A stretch of 64,000 nt of DNA from Pseudomonas kribbensis (GCF_003352185.1 NZ_CP029608.1:5498501-5562500), one strand, 5' to 3'. Positions 49,989 through 59,578 are shown, numbered from the stretch's first letter. Program-made: numbers and translations. Notes: generated by a model not told the origin, from the sequence alone.

Positions 49989-51716
49989 ATGCGCCAACTT
50001 GCTGCTCTTGCACCGCTTGCCCTGACCCTGATGCTCACCGCTTGCGGCGACGGCGAATCGCTGTTGCCCCCGGACGCACGCCTGCCCGATGGCGGACGCT
50101 ATCGCGGCGAACTGGTCAACGGCCTGCTGCAAGGCCAGGGCCGGGTCGACTACCCGAACGGCAGCTGGTATGCGGGCACGTTCGACAAGGGCCAGTGGCA
50201 CGGTCAGGGCGAATGGCACGGCAGCAACGGTGAGGTCTATCGCGGCAACTTCCAGCAAGGCCTGTTCGACGGCCAGGGCACGCTGACCACCCACGGCGGC
50301 AGCTACACCGGCGGCTTCAAGCTCGGCCGGCGCGAGGGCGAAGGCACCCTCAAGGAAAACGCGATGACCTATCGCGGCGAATTCAAGGACGATCAGTATT
50401 CCGGTCTCGGCCGTCTGGAACTGGACGACGGCAGTTCCTATCAGGGCCAGTTCGCCCACGGCAAACCCAACGGTGAAGGTCAGCGCGGTGACGCCAGCGG
50501 CAATCAGTTCAGCGGCCATTTCATCAATGGCCAGCTCGAAGGCAACGGCACCTTTAACAGCGCCGACGGCGACATCTATGTCGGCGGCTTCAAGAACAAT
50601 CAACTGCACGGCAAGGGCCGCTACGAAAATGCCGACGGCGATGTCTGGCTCGGCCAGTTCAAGGAAGGCGCACTGACCGGCAAAGGCGAACTGATCGGCG
50701 CCGACGGCAGCCATTACATCGGCTACTTCAACGACTGGCGTTTCAGTGGCCAGGGTCGTCTGAATCTGTCTGATGGCAGTTTCTACATCGGCGGCTTCGA
50801 CAGCGACAGCTACTCGGGCCGGGGCACCCTGGTGCTGACCGACGGCAGCGTGCTCAGCGGCACCTGGATCAACGGCCAGCGCGTGCGCGATGCCGACGGT
50901 AAATTGCTGCCAGACACCCTCGAACTCGGCCTGCTGGCTCAGGGCCGTCTGCTCGACGAAGCGCTGGCCAATGTGCCGGCCTCGACTCCGGCGGTGGAGC
51001 TGTACACCCTGACCCTCGGCGGCGACGGCAAGCAAAGCGTGTTCCTGCGCGAATCCGACTACGTGGCCAACATGCTCGCCAGCCGTTTCGGCGCCGTAGG
51101 CCAGATCCGTCTGGTCAACCATCGCGACCACCTCGGCGACCGGCCGATGGCCACCCGCGAAAACCTGCGTCGCGCAGCACTGACCCTGGCCGAACGCACT
51201 GGCCCGGAAGACCTGGTATTCATCTATCTGACCAGCCACGGCACCGCCGAACACGAACTGGTGCTCGACCAGCCACGCATGGAACTGGCCGACCTGCCCG
51301 CCGACGAACTGGCCGCCGTGCTCGCACCGCTGAAGAACCGCGACAAGATCATTGTCATCTCCTCGTGCTATTCCGGTGGTTTCATTCCCGCACTTAAAGA
51401 CGAGCGCACGCTGATCATGACCGCCTCGCGCGCCGACCGCGTGTCGTTCGGCTGCTCCGAAGAGGCCAACTTCACTTATTTCGGCGATGCCCTGTTTGCC
51501 CAGGCACTGAACCAGACCGACGATCTCGAGCAAGCCTTCAAACTGGCCAAAGCCACCGTTGCCGAGCGCGAGCTGGCGGACAATTTCGAAGCCTCGGAAC
51601 CGCAGATCTGGGCACCGAAAACCGTGCTTGCGCACTGGCAACTGCTGCGCAAACAACAAGCGAGAAAAGCGTTGCAAAGTGCTGCGTTGAACGACGGAGC
51701 GATAAAGAGCAACTAA
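49989..51716 (+). CDS. MORN-repeat lipoprotein with C13 (legumain-like) peptidase domain
   Basis: A 575-residue predicted lipoprotein: lipobox MLTAC (Cys about residue 19), then about eleven MORN-type repeats (about 32-290; YRGEL-x-G-x-GQGRVDY, YAGTFDKGQWHGQGEW and so on), a linker, and a C13 caspase-like peptidase domain (about 335-560). Catalytic His417 in YLTSHGTAEHE and Cys460 in VISSCYSGGF fit the legumain/caspase dyad. Such proteins are conserved in Pseudomonas (PAO1 PA4016, from memory) but without a known substrate. MORN repeats often bind lipid or protein. Co-directional with the NAD(P)-binding gene 27 bases later. Confidence 0.85.
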   Translation: MRQLAALAPLALTLMLTACGDGESLLPPDARLPDGGRYRGELVNGLLQGQGRVDYPNGSWYAGTFDKGQWHGQGEWHGSNGEVYRGNFQQGLFDGQGTLTTHGGSYTGGFKLGRREGEGTLKENAMTYRGEFKDDQYSGLGRLELDDGSSYQGQFAHGKPNGEGQRGDASGNQFSGHFINGQLEGNGTFNSADGDIYVGGFKNNQLHGKGRYENADGDVWLGQFKEGALTGKGELIGADGSHYIGYFNDWRFSGQGRLNLSDGSFYIGGFDSDSYSGRGTLVLTDGSVLSGTWINGQRVRDADGKLLPDTLELGLLAQGRLLDEALANVPASTPAVELYTLTLGGDGKQSVFLRESDYVANMLASRFGAVGQIRLVNHRDHLGDRPMATRENLRRAALTLAERTGPEDLVFIYLTSHGTAEHELVLDQPRMELADLPADELAAVLAPLKNRDKIIVISSCYSGGFIPALKDERTLIMTASRADRVSFGCSEEANFTYFGDALFAQALNQTDDLEQAFKLAKATVAERELADNFEASEPQIWAPKTVLAHWQLLRKQQARKALQSAALNDGAIKSN

Positions 51717-51743
51717 GCTGAACAGTATCAAGGGAGAGACACT

Positions 51744-52385
51744 ATGTACTTGACGCCTCAGCATGTCTTGCTTGCCGGCGCCACCGGGCTGACCGGTGAG
51801 CACCTGCTCGACCGTTTGCTCAACGAGCCGACGATCACCCGTGTCCTGGCCCCTTCACGCCGGCCACTGGCCGAACATCCACATCTGGAAAACCCGGTCG
51901 GCGACCCACAGACCTTCCTGCCGCAACTGGCCGGCCGGGTCGATATCGCTTACTGCTGCCTCGGCACCACCATCAAACAGGCCGGCTCCGAAGAGGCGTT
52001 TCGCGCCGTGGATCTGGACATGGTGGTTGCGTTCGCCAAACGCGCCCGGGAAATGGGTGCACGGCACCTGATCGTGATCAGTGCCCTGGGGGCCGACCGC
52101 CGCTCCTCGATTTTCTACAACCGGGTCAAAGGCGAGATGGAACACGCATTGCGCGCGCAGGACTGGCCGCAGCTCACCATTTGCCGGCCTTCGCTGCTGC
52201 TGGGTGACCGCAGCGAGCCACGCCTGGGCGAACAGCTGGCCGCACCGTTCTCGAAACTGATTCCCGGCAAGTACCGCGGCATCGAAGCCTGCCAGCTGGC
52301 CCGGGCCATGTGGCGCCTGGCACTGGAGGAGCAGGACGGGGTGCGGATCGTCGAGTCGGACGAGCTGAGAAAACTCGGCAAGTGA
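51744..52385 (+). CDS. NAD(P)-binding Rossmann-fold oxidoreductase, HTATIP2-like
   Basis: A 213-residue atypical short-chain dehydrogenase. N-terminal dinucleotide-binding [37 protein letters not shown] and [22 protein letters not shown] (read in parts, Tyr-x-x-x-Lys as YNRVK) are typical of the HTATIP2/TIP30-like group in bacteria. GGGAGAG precedes the ATG. Substrate unknown. Last core gene before the second toxin locus. Confidence 0.85.
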   Translation: MYLTPQHVLLAGATGLTGEHLLDRLLNEPTITRVLAPSRRPLAEHPHLENPVGDPQTFLPQLAGRVDIAYCCLGTTIKQAGSEEAFRAVDLDMVVAFAKRAREMGARHLIVISALGADRRSSIFYNRVKGEMEHALRAQDWPQLTICRPSLLLGDRSEPRLGEQLAAPFSKLIPGKYRGIEACQLARAMWRLALEEQDGVRIVESDELRKLGK

Positions 52386-52398
52386 GTTCCCCCATCAA

Positions 52399-52464
52399 GC
52401 AGTTCAACACGGCCCCCCGGAACGCCATTTTCCGATGAAGTCCGAGAGCCTTGTGTTGAACTGC
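52399..52464. repeat. Long inverted repeat between core gene and split toxin gene
   Basis: GCAGTTCAACAC (52399-52410) and GTGTTGAACTGC (52453-52464) are perfect inverted copies 42 bases apart. The right arm has no T-run after it. It may be a terminator-like structure, an operator, or a scar of the insertion that brought the toxin gene. The remaining stretch to 52628 holds no gene. Confidence 0.55.
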
Positions 52465-52628
52465 CCGATACCTGAAACGAGCCATATCGATTCAACAACC
52501 GCACCCTAACTATCTACTACACCTCCCTCCCCCTTCATGGATAACGTGCCCTCCAGCACGCCTGCATCTGCCATTTCGTCAACGGATGGCAACTTCCGAC
52601 GGCAGGCAATCAATGAAAGGACGCCTTG

Positions 52629-54416
52629 ATGGCCCCCAAAAAACCCACTCCGAAAAATACCGGCACACCCGGCAACCCACCTGATGCATCAACACCCCTG
52701 TCGACTCCACGACTTGAGCTTCCAGGGCTGACCCGGCCCGCAGGACCGGACACCCGCCTGCCCGAGTCACACCACTCGATGCAACTGCCTTCAGGCGAAA
52801 CGTTGCCCCGGATACAGATCCAGGATCTGATTCCCGCAATCCTGGAGAGAGCGTCATCCGGCCACCCGCGTCCGACCGAAAACATTCGTCACTACGAGCT
52901 GCCGGCCCAGGCGCGAACGCTTTTGCCTGCCGTCAATGCCGAAGGTTTGCGTGTCCACCGGGGGCGCATTTATGCCGAGGTGCAATACACCACGACCACC
53001 ACGGTCATGGTGGACTGGGACGAAGGCGCCGGAACCTATCGGGCCAAGCTGCCACAGGAAATGCACCCGTCCGGCCCGGCCCTGCATTTCGATCCTCAAA
53101 GCAATACCTGGCGAATCGGTGAGCCCGCCGACAGCGGAGCTCTGATCGGGTCTGCGATACATCGACCAGCAGTCATTCCGCAGAACACTCCGCCACAGGC
53201 ACTTGCGTCCCTCGCACAATCAGACACGACCGCGGTTTACATCGACACCCGGCACTACGTCTGGGACAGCACCACCACTCACCATCATGGCTACGTGGTC
53301 ATGCACCGGAAAATGCGCCTGGACGACACCGTCGGGCCCCAGTCGATTCATGCGTTCAGGGACGACAACGGATTGTTTGTCAGTGTCGAGCCCCCCACGC
53401 ATCCCATCGATCAACCCGCCGAGCTGCTGCCTGCCTGGACTGACCGCGACATCTGGAACCTCTACGGCCTGCAGGGTGCCGATATCACCCGTTTTCGCGC
53501 CGAAGCCCACAGCACCGGGAGAAAACCGCAGTGGGCCAGGGTTCGCACAGAACGAATGGAGAACACTTACCTGTTTGACGAGCTGCGCCGCTGGCTGGGT
53601 CCGGATATGGACCGCGACATGTTCAACCGCGTCCTGGATCATCAGAAACGCTCACCCGCCCAGTGGGTGAACCACCTTGAATCTGTCACCCTGCATCGCA
53701 GCACGCCGGCCCCGCAAACACCGCTGCCGAACCTGTCGACACCCGGCACCCCACTGTCGCGTCAACTGACACCCGATTCCCTCGCGACCACCGACAGCAC
53801 ACCCGCCTACGGCGATCAGCGCTACTACACCTGGGATCCCGACAAATCGAACGCTCATGGTTACATCGAGATGCAGCGCAAGCCTGGCCTCGATGACAGT
53901 CATGGCCCACTCACCCAGATGGCGTTTCCCGAGGGGACCGGGCTGACCATCGTCAGGCCAATCCAGTATTCGGTCGAACAACGGGCATTTCGACCTTACT
54001 GGCGAGACATCGATATCTGGAATCTGTACCGGATCGAAGGGGCAGATATCCTGCGCTTTCGCCAGGATGTCGCGCTGCACCTGAAACAGCCGGCCTGGGT
54101 CAGGCAACGGGACTACCCTTCACAGCGCGAACAACTGATCGACTACCTGCGGCTGTGGACCAATCCGGATTCTCCGCTCAAGCCCCGGGATCAGGTCATT
54201 GCCCGGTTCCAGCCCTACAATCTGTCCACTGAACAACTGGCGCGACTGTGCAACGAAATCTCACCCACCGGGCAGTTCAACAACCTGATCAATGATGAGT
54301 TGCCTACCTGGGTCAAGACCCATCAGGCTCGTACACTGGTCGTGACCCGCTTCGAACAATTCGATCCGTACCTGCCGGAAATCAAAGCCGAAATCATCCG
54401 TTTGAGAAATCAGTGA
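52629..54416 (+). CDS. N-terminal part of a split ADP-ribosyltransferase-type toxin
   Basis: 595 residues, then an in-frame TGA. Residues 63-165 match the first domain of the intact paralogue at 45888 (shared NAEGLRVHRGR, DEGAGTYRAK, GPALHFDP patterns). Then come two tandem modules of about 130 residues (about 203-335 and 393-520), each with a Y-x-W-D start, HGY-x-x-M-x-RK, GP-x-x-x-x-AF, DIWNLY and GADI-x-RFR; the paralogue lacks them. Residues 505-595 match the paralogue's helical middle. A 30-residue Pro/Thr linker (355-392) divides the modules. No signal peptide. Start ATG 52629 has AAAGG upstream. The stop falls just before the catalytic domain, so this product would have no enzyme part. 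Confidence 0.7.
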   Translation: MAPKKPTPKNTGTPGNPPDASTPLSTPRLELPGLTRPAGPDTRLPESHHSMQLPSGETLPRIQIQDLIPAILERASSGHPRPTENIRHYELPAQARTLLPAVNAEGLRVHRGRIYAEVQYTTTTTVMVDWDEGAGTYRAKLPQEMHPSGPALHFDPQSNTWRIGEPADSGALIGSAIHRPAVIPQNTPPQALASLAQSDTTAVYIDTRHYVWDSTTTHHHGYVVMHRKMRLDDTVGPQSIHAFRDDNGLFVSVEPPTHPIDQPAELLPAWTDRDIWNLYGLQGADITRFRAEAHSTGRKPQWARVRTERMENTYLFDELRRWLGPDMDRDMFNRVLDHQKRSPAQWVNHLESVTLHRSTPAPQTPLPNLSTPGTPLSRQLTPDSLATTDSTPAYGDQRYYTWDPDKSNAHGYIEMQRKPGLDDSHGPLTQMAFPEGTGLTIVRPIQYSVEQRAFRPYWRDIDIWNLYRIEGADILRFRQDVALHLKQPAWVRQRDYPSQREQLIDYLRLWTNPDSPLKPRDQVIARFQPYNLSTEQLARLCNEISPTGQFNNLINDELPTWVKTHQARTLVVTRFEQFDPYLPEIKAEIIRLRNQ

Positions 54417-55229
54417 GAGGGCACAAGTCTGCTCAAGGCCAGCCTGACCGCACCTTTTTTCCGGGAGTTGTTGCAACGTTGCGGCTTCAAACGCAACAAA
54501 CACAACTTCCTGTATCGGGACGACATTCCCGCCGTGTTCAAAGTCGACGACCGGACGCCCTTCGAATTTGCCCGGCCCGGTTCCATGCAGCCAAGGCTCA
54601 TTGCGACCGAGGGTTCCACCAGCGGGATGGCTGTCAGCGCGCTGTTCAGCCTCAGAACGGCCATGGGTTTCGCCAATGAAGCCAGAGGATTGCCTGTCTC
54701 TCCCGGCGGCCATCCGAACGCGCCACAGACAACCCACGAATCGAAACAGACGACTGACGCCGTCTCCAGGCCCCGTTCCCAGCGCATCATGTTCTGCTAT
54801 CTGCTTGATACCCGTGGCGTCGAGGTCGTTTCCGGGCAGGATAACCGCGCCTATAACACTTCGCGGATCACCCCGAGACCGGCAGACGACAGCAGGCTGT
54901 TCCCGAGTATGAAGCTCGAGGGTCACGTTTCGATGTCTGCGATCGGTTTCACTTCGAGGCGCATCTGGCTGGTCAACTCGACCATGACTCGCGCAGCCAC
55001 CGTGGACGATATACATACGCAAGCGCGCGACCGCGCCACCGGCTCAAGCCAGAGCCATGACAATGCAATCGAAGGCCGCACAAGGGCGGGAGACCTGAAT
55101 CGGGACGAATATGACGCCCTGATCGATGAGGTGGCGAAAGCCGGAAAGCGTGTTCTCGAGTTGCCGCAGGGAAAAGACCTTTTTTCCACCGATATCAGCT
55201 TCCCGCCCGAACTGATCAGTCTCTCCTGA
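54417..55229 (+). pseudogene. Detached C-terminal ART domain of the split toxin gene
   Basis: The frame continues without shift after the TGA at 54414-54416 for another 270 codons. It aligns end to end with the ART domain of the intact paralogue (shared LYRxDIP, RTPFE, CYLLDTR/AYVIDTR, RRIWLVNSTMTRAATVDDI and RDEYDALID). No good start exists after the stop: the first usable TTG (54468) has GGGAG touching it, and a CTG at 54429 is unusual. The catalytic Arg is Lys (VFKVDDRTP) and the first Glu of ExE is Lys (MKLEGH). One gene of 866 codons plus stop, broken by a nonsense change and drifting, is the simplest reading; readthrough cannot be excluded. Confidence 0.72.
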
Positions 55230-55237
55230 GAACGGTT

Positions 55238-55274
55238 ACCGGCTCGATCTTGCCTGATCGAGCCGGTATTTTTC
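55238..55274 (+). terminator. Terminator after the split toxin gene
   Basis: ACCGGCTCGATC (55238-55249) pairs perfectly with GATCGAGCCGGT (55256-55267), followed by A and five T. Nine bases past the stop. Confidence 0.88.
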
Positions 55275-55557
55275 ATAACCCCCCGGTCGCCTGAAACCCG
55301 ACGCCCAGCACCGTCAGCACGGACAGCGGCAACAACAGGGTATCTAGCAACGCACTGGCCGGCAGATCCACGCCGGGATAGCTCGGCGCCTCGGCGCCGA
55401 ACCGATCCATCGCACAACATCCGCCATTCATCGCATACAGATCCAGCCGGGTGCCGGAATACACTACCGGCGCGCCGGGTTTGGCGGCATCCAGCGTGCG
55501 CGCGGTGGCGCAGCCGGTCAGTTGCACTATCAGCAGAATCGCCAACAGCTTACTCAT
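55273..55557 (-). CDS. YceK/YidQ family lipoprotein
   Basis: A 94-residue lipoprotein with lipobox LTGC (Cys about residue 16). [16 protein letters not shown] and the [21 protein letters not shown] block match the YceK/YidQ (DUF1375) family of small outer-envelope proteins without known function. Its start overlaps the ubiX stop by eight bases, so it rides on the mpl-ubiX transcript. Confidence 0.85.
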   Translation of the reverse strand: MSKLLAILLIVQLTGCATARTLDAAKPGAPVVYSGTRLDLYAMNGGCCAMDRFGAEAPSYPGVDLPASALLDTLLLPLSVLTVLGVGFQATGGL

Positions 55558-56197
55558 CGCTGCTCAGATGGTGCTCGCCCCAGCGCGGCAGCATGTCCTG
55601 GGGAATGCCCAGCAGATTGAGAATCCGCGCCACCACGAAATCGATCAGGTCATCAATGGTCTGCGGCTGGTGATAGAAGCCCGGCGAAGCAGGCAGGATG
55701 GTTACGCCCATGTTCGACAACTTGAGCATGTGCTCCAGGTGAATGCTCGAATACGGCGTTTCGCGCGGCACCAGAATCAACTGACGACGCTCCTTCAACG
55801 TCACGTCCGCCGCCCGTTCGATCAGATTGTTGCAGGCGCCGGTGGCGATGGCCGACAAGGTGCCGGTCGAACATGGCACCACGACCATCGCCGCCGGTGC
55901 CCCGGAGCCCGAGGCCACCGGCGACATCCAGTCCTCCTTGCCGTACACGCGGATCTGCCCGGCGGCGGCGCCGGTGTATTCGGTGAGGAACGCCTGCATC
56001 AACTGCGGCTTGGCCGGCAGCGACACGTCGGTCTCGGTGGCCATCACCAGTTGCGCGGCCTTGGAGATCAGGAAATGCACCTCACGATCCTCGCGCACCA
56101 GGCAATCCAGCAGACGCAAACCGTACTGGGCGCCGGACGCGCCGGTCATCGCCAGCGTGATGCGTTCCGGGCCGCCGTCCTGAAAGCGAGTGTTCAT
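55550..56197 (-). CDS. ubiX: Flavin prenyltransferase UbiX
   Basis: A 215-residue enzyme that prenylates FMN to prFMN, cofactor of UbiD in ubiquinone synthesis. [42 protein letters not shown] (read in parts), [16 protein letters not shown] and [17 protein letters not shown] are the family blocks. The first residues ([11 protein letters not shown]) may be a slightly long start. ATG overlaps the mpl stop (ATGA). Confidence 0.94.
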   Translation of the reverse strand: MNTRFQDGGPERITLAMTGASGAQYGLRLLDCLVREDREVHFLISKAAQLVMATETDVSLPAKPQLMQAFLTEYTGAAAGQIRVYGKEDWMSPVASGSGAPAAMVVVPCSTGTLSAIATGACNNLIERAADVTLKERRQLILVPRETPYSSIHLEHMLKLSNMGVTILPASPGFYHQPQTIDDLIDFVVARILNLLGIPQDMLPRWGEHHLSSDE

Positions 56198-57543
56198 TTC
56201 AGCGCCTCGGCGAGTTTGCCGTGCAGGCCGCCGAAGCCGCCGTTGCTCATGATCACCACGTGGGTGCCGGGCTGGGCCTGGCTCTTCACGCGTTCGATGA
56301 TGCCTTCGAGCGTATCACTGACGATCGACGGCACGGTGCACAACGCAGCGGTGCCCGCCAGATCCCAACCGAGGTTGGCCGGGGCGTACCAGATCACCTG
56401 ATCGGCATCGACCACGCTGTCCGGCAGACCGTCACGGTGGGCGCCGAGCTTCATCGAATTGGAGCGTGGCTCGATGATCGCGATCAGCGGCGCATCGCCG
56501 ATGCGTTTGCGCAGACCGTCGAGGGTGGTGGCAATCGCGGTCGGGTGGTGGGCGAAGTCGTCATAGATGGTGATGCCGCGTACTTCTGCGACTTTTTCCA
56601 TCCGGCGTTTGACGCTCTTGAACGCGCTCAACCCGGCAATGCCCATGGACGGCACGACACCAACGTGACGTGCTGCGGCCAGAGTGGCCAAGGCGTTGGC
56701 GACGTTGTGCTGGCCGGTCAATTCCCACTCGACTACGCCCTGGGAGACGCCTTCGAACATCACTTCGAACGCCGAGCCGTCATCTTTCAGCAACTTGACT
56801 TGCCACTGACCGCCGGCACCGGTGGTTTGCACCGGGGTCCAGCAACCCATCTCGATCACGCGCTGCAAGGCCGGTTCGGTGGTCGGATGGATCACCAGGC
56901 CTTCGCTCGGAATGGTCCGCACAAAGTGGTGGAACTGCCGCTCGATGGCCGGCAGATCAGGGAAGATATCGGCGTGATCGAACTCAAGGTTGTTGAGGAT
57001 CGCGGTGCGCGGACGGTAATGAACGAACTTCGAACGCTTGTCGAAGAACGCGCTGTCGTACTCGTCGGCTTCAATCACGAAGAACGGCGTGCCGCCCAGA
57101 CGCGCAGACACCGAGAAGTTCTGCGGTACGCCGCCGATCAGGAAACCCGGGCTCATCCCGGCATGTTCCAGCACCCAGGCGAGCATGCTGCTGGTGGTGG
57201 TCTTGCCGTGCGTACCGGCAACCGCCAGCACCCAGCGACCTTGCAGCACGTGATCGGCCAGCCACTGCGGACCGGAAACATATGGCAGGCCTTTGTTCAG
57301 TACATATTCCACCGCCGGATTGCCCCGGGACATGGCGTTACCGATCACCACCAGATCCGGTGCCGGATCAAGCTGCGCCGGGTCGTAACCCTGGGTCAGC
57401 TGAATGCCCTGGGCTTCGAGCTGAGTGCTCATCGGCGGATAGACGTTGGCATCGGAGCCGGTCACGTGATGGCCCAGCTCTTTGGCCAGAACCGCCATCG
57501 AGCCCATGAAAGTCCCGCAGATACCCAGAATATGAATGTGCAT
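56194..57543 (-). CDS. mpl: UDP-MurNAc-tripeptide ligase Mpl
   Basis: A 449-residue Mur ligase family enzyme that joins recycled murein tripeptide (L-Ala-gamma-D-Glu-meso-DAP) to UDP-MurNAc. N-terminal [17 protein letters not shown] loop [43 protein letters not shown]. Full length. Start ATG 57543 is preceded by GAGG; the longer upstream frame has no conserved sequence. Confidence 0.95.
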   Translation of the reverse strand: MHIHILGICGTFMGSMAVLAKELGHHVTGSDANVYPPMSTQLEAQGIQLTQGYDPAQLDPAPDLVVIGNAMSRGNPAVEYVLNKGLPYVSGPQWLADHVLQGRWVLAVAGTHGKTTTSSMLAWVLEHAGMSPGFLIGGVPQNFSVSARLGGTPFFVIEADEYDSAFFDKRSKFVHYRPRTAILNNLEFDHADIFPDLPAIERQFHHFVRTIPSEGLVIHPTTEPALQRVIEMGCWTPVQTTGAGGQWQVKLLKDDGSAFEVMFEGVSQGVVEWELTGQHNVANALATLAAARHVGVVPSMGIAGLSAFKSVKRRMEKVAEVRGITIYDDFAHHPTAIATTLDGLRKRIGDAPLIAIIEPRSNSMKLGAHRDGLPDSVVDADQVIWYAPANLGWDLAGTAALCTVPSIVSDTLEGIIERVKSQAQPGTHVVIMSNGGFGGLHGKLAEALK

Positions 57544-57619
57544 AGTCGACCTCGTAAAACATGGCCGCAGGTTAGCGCAGGGAGGGGGAAATCGCACTCT
57601 TTAGCTGATCACCCGACAT

Positions 57620-57650
57620 GATCGTTCCCACGCTCTGCGTGGGAACGATC
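57620..57650. repeat. Palindromic repeat of the P. fluorescens type
   Basis: GATCGTTCCCACGC (57620-57633) and GCGTGGGAACGATC (57637-57650) form a perfect 14-base stem around a three-base loop. This palindrome is common in intergenic space of the P. fluorescens group (from memory). It lies between the divergent-leader side of mpl and the end of the leftward EatR-like gene, and may also stop that transcript. Confidence 0.75.
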
Positions 57651-57661
57651 AGGAGGGGGAT

Positions 57662-59578
57662 TCAGGCAGTTCGGGCGATCCCGTGTTTGCGCAGCTTTCT
57701 ATAAAGGGTATTGCGACTGACGCCGAGCTGCTCGGCTGTATGGGTCATATGCCAGCGCGTATGTTCCAGCGCATTGAGCAACGCCAGCCGTTCGGCATCC
57801 TCCAGCGGCTGTGCGGACGACGCTTCATCGGCTTTGACCAACAACGGCTGCACTTGCCGGAACATCGCAGGCAGATCATCCAGCCCGATCCGCCCCTCAT
57901 CGCACAACGCCGCCAGCGTGCGCAGCACATTGCGCATCTGCCGCACATTGCCCGGCCAGTTGAACCTGAGCAACGCCCGGCGCGCCGGCTCTTCGATCAG
58001 AATCGTTTCTCCACCCGCCTCTTCGGCCAGCAGGAAATCCAGCAATTGGGATTTGTCACTGCGCTCGCGCAATGCCGGCAGCGCGACTTCCAGTCCGTTG
58101 AGCCGGTAGTACAGATCCTCACGAAAACTGCCGTCCGCCACTCGCTCCAGCAGATTGCGATGCGTGGCACTGATGATCCGCACATTGACCGCTTCCGGCT
58201 CGCCACCGATCGGCACCACTTGCCGGTCTTCCAGCACTCGCAGCAGTCGGGTTTGCAATGCCAATGGCATGTCGCCGATTTCATCGAGGAACAACGTGCC
58301 GCCATCGGCCTGCTGCAACTTGCCGCGCATGCCGTCCTTGCGCGCACCGGTGAAGCTGCCGCCGCGATAACCGAACAGCTCGCTCTCGATCAGGCTTTCG
58401 GGGATCGCCGCGCAGTTAAGCGCGACGAAGGCTTTGCCGGCGCGCTGACTGGCGTTGTGCACAGCCTTGGCGAACGCTTCCTTGCCGGAGCCGGTTTCAC
58501 CATTGATCAGCAGTGGTACATCGCGCTCGAATACTCGCAAGGCCTTGCGGAAATCCGCTTGCAGCCCTACGTCGCCCAGACAAATGCCAGCCAGGCGTGG
58601 AGCCTCGGAAACCGGCGGTTTCGGCAAGACGGGAGTCGGCTTGCGCGCCTCTCCGCGCAAAACTGCAAACAGATGCCGACCATCACGGGTACGCAACGGC
58701 CAGCTTGCGCTGGCATGGGCACTGGCGCGCCCGAGCAACTCATCCAGCGAACAATCGAAAAACGCTTCCACCGGTTTGCCAAGCAAGCCGCCACGAATGT
58801 GTCCAAGCAGGTTCAATGCGCTTTGATTGACCGCGCTGATCCGCCCTTCCCCGTCAAACGCCAGCAGCCCTTCGCTGAACAGCCCGACGGATTCGGCCTG
58901 GAGATGGAAACGCAGCAACCACTGATTATCGAAGCAGCGCAGGAAATAGCAGCTCTCGATCATCTTCGCCGACAGATTGACCAGCGCCATGGTGTGGAAC
59001 TGGCTCTGGCGCGAAACGTCCGGTCGCGCCGAAGAGACGTCGAGTACAGCCAGAAGCTCGCCGTGAGGGTCGAACACCGGGCTGGCCGAACAGGTCAGCC
59101 CGGTGTGGCGACCACGGAAATGTTCGTCCTGATGGATGGTCAGGGCCTGCCGTTCCACCAGGCAGGTGCCGATGCCGTTGGTACCTTCGCAGGCTTCGCT
59201 CCAGTCGGAGCCCAGCCACAGGCCGGCGCGTTCGAAAATCTTGCGTTCGGAAGGCGCAGTGACGCAGTTGAGGATCACCCCGCGCGCGTCGGTCAGCAGC
59301 ACCGCGTGGCCGGCGCCGGATAGTTGTTGATGCAGGCTGCTCATTTCATTGCCGGCGATCTGCAACACCTGCTGCAGGCGTTCGCGGCTTTCGAGGACGC
59401 GACCGTGTTCGAGCACGGTCGGCGCCATGGTCAGGGCCGGGTCGAGGTGATAGTCCTCAAGACAACGCAGCCACGAGCGGGCGATCGACGGGTCGGCACC
59501 TGGGCCATGCAGGTGCGGCTTGCCCTGGGTGACGGTGAGAACCTGTCGGGCATGGCGACTCAAATGGTTGTCGTGCAT
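57662..59578 (-). CDS. eatR: Sigma-54-dependent regulator, AcoR/EatR-like
   Basis: A 638-residue enhancer-binding protein. N-terminal GAF domain (about 80-220), PAS domain (about 235-300), AAA+ core (about 330-560) with Walker A GETGSGKEAF and Walker B GTLFLDEIGD, and a C-terminal Fis-type helix-turn-helix (TAEQLGVSRNTLYRKLRKHG). The sigma-54 contact loop reads GSFTGA instead of the usual GAFTGA. Place and divergent orientation to aldehyde dehydrogenase, permease and eutB match PAO1 EatR (PA4021), which with RpoN switches on ethanolamine catabolism. The ligand sensed cannot be read from sequence. Confidence 0.85.
   Translation of the reverse strand: MHDNHLSRHARQVLTVTQGKPHLHGPGADPSIARSWLRCLEDYHLDPALTMAPTVLEHGRVLESRERLQQVLQIAGNEMSSLHQQLSGAGHAVLLTDARGVILNCVTAPSERKIFERAGLWLGSDWSEACEGTNGIGTCLVERQALTIHQDEHFRGRHTGLTCSASPVFDPHGELLAVLDVSSARPDVSRQSQFHTMALVNLSAKMIESCYFLRCFDNQWLLRFHLQAESVGLFSEGLLAFDGEGRISAVNQSALNLLGHIRGGLLGKPVEAFFDCSLDELLGRASAHASASWPLRTRDGRHLFAVLRGEARKPTPVLPKPPVSEAPRLAGICLGDVGLQADFRKALRVFERDVPLLINGETGSGKEAFAKAVHNASQRAGKAFVALNCAAIPESLIESELFGYRGGSFTGARKDGMRGKLQQADGGTLFLDEIGDMPLALQTRLLRVLEDRQVVPIGGEPEAVNVRIISATHRNLLERVADGSFREDLYYRLNGLEVALPALRERSDKSQLLDFLLAEEAGGETILIEEPARRALLRFNWPGNVRQMRNVLRTLAALCDEGRIGLDDLPAMFRQVQPLLVKADEASSAQPLEDAERLALLNALEHTRWHMTHTAEQLGVSRNTLYRKLRKHGIARTA

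Noticed and set aside
54414..54416. In-frame TGA as selenocysteine codon
   Set aside because: The paralogue has no Cys at the matching place, the context offers no clear SECIS-like hairpin just downstream, and the junction is not an enzyme active site. A nonsense change is simpler.
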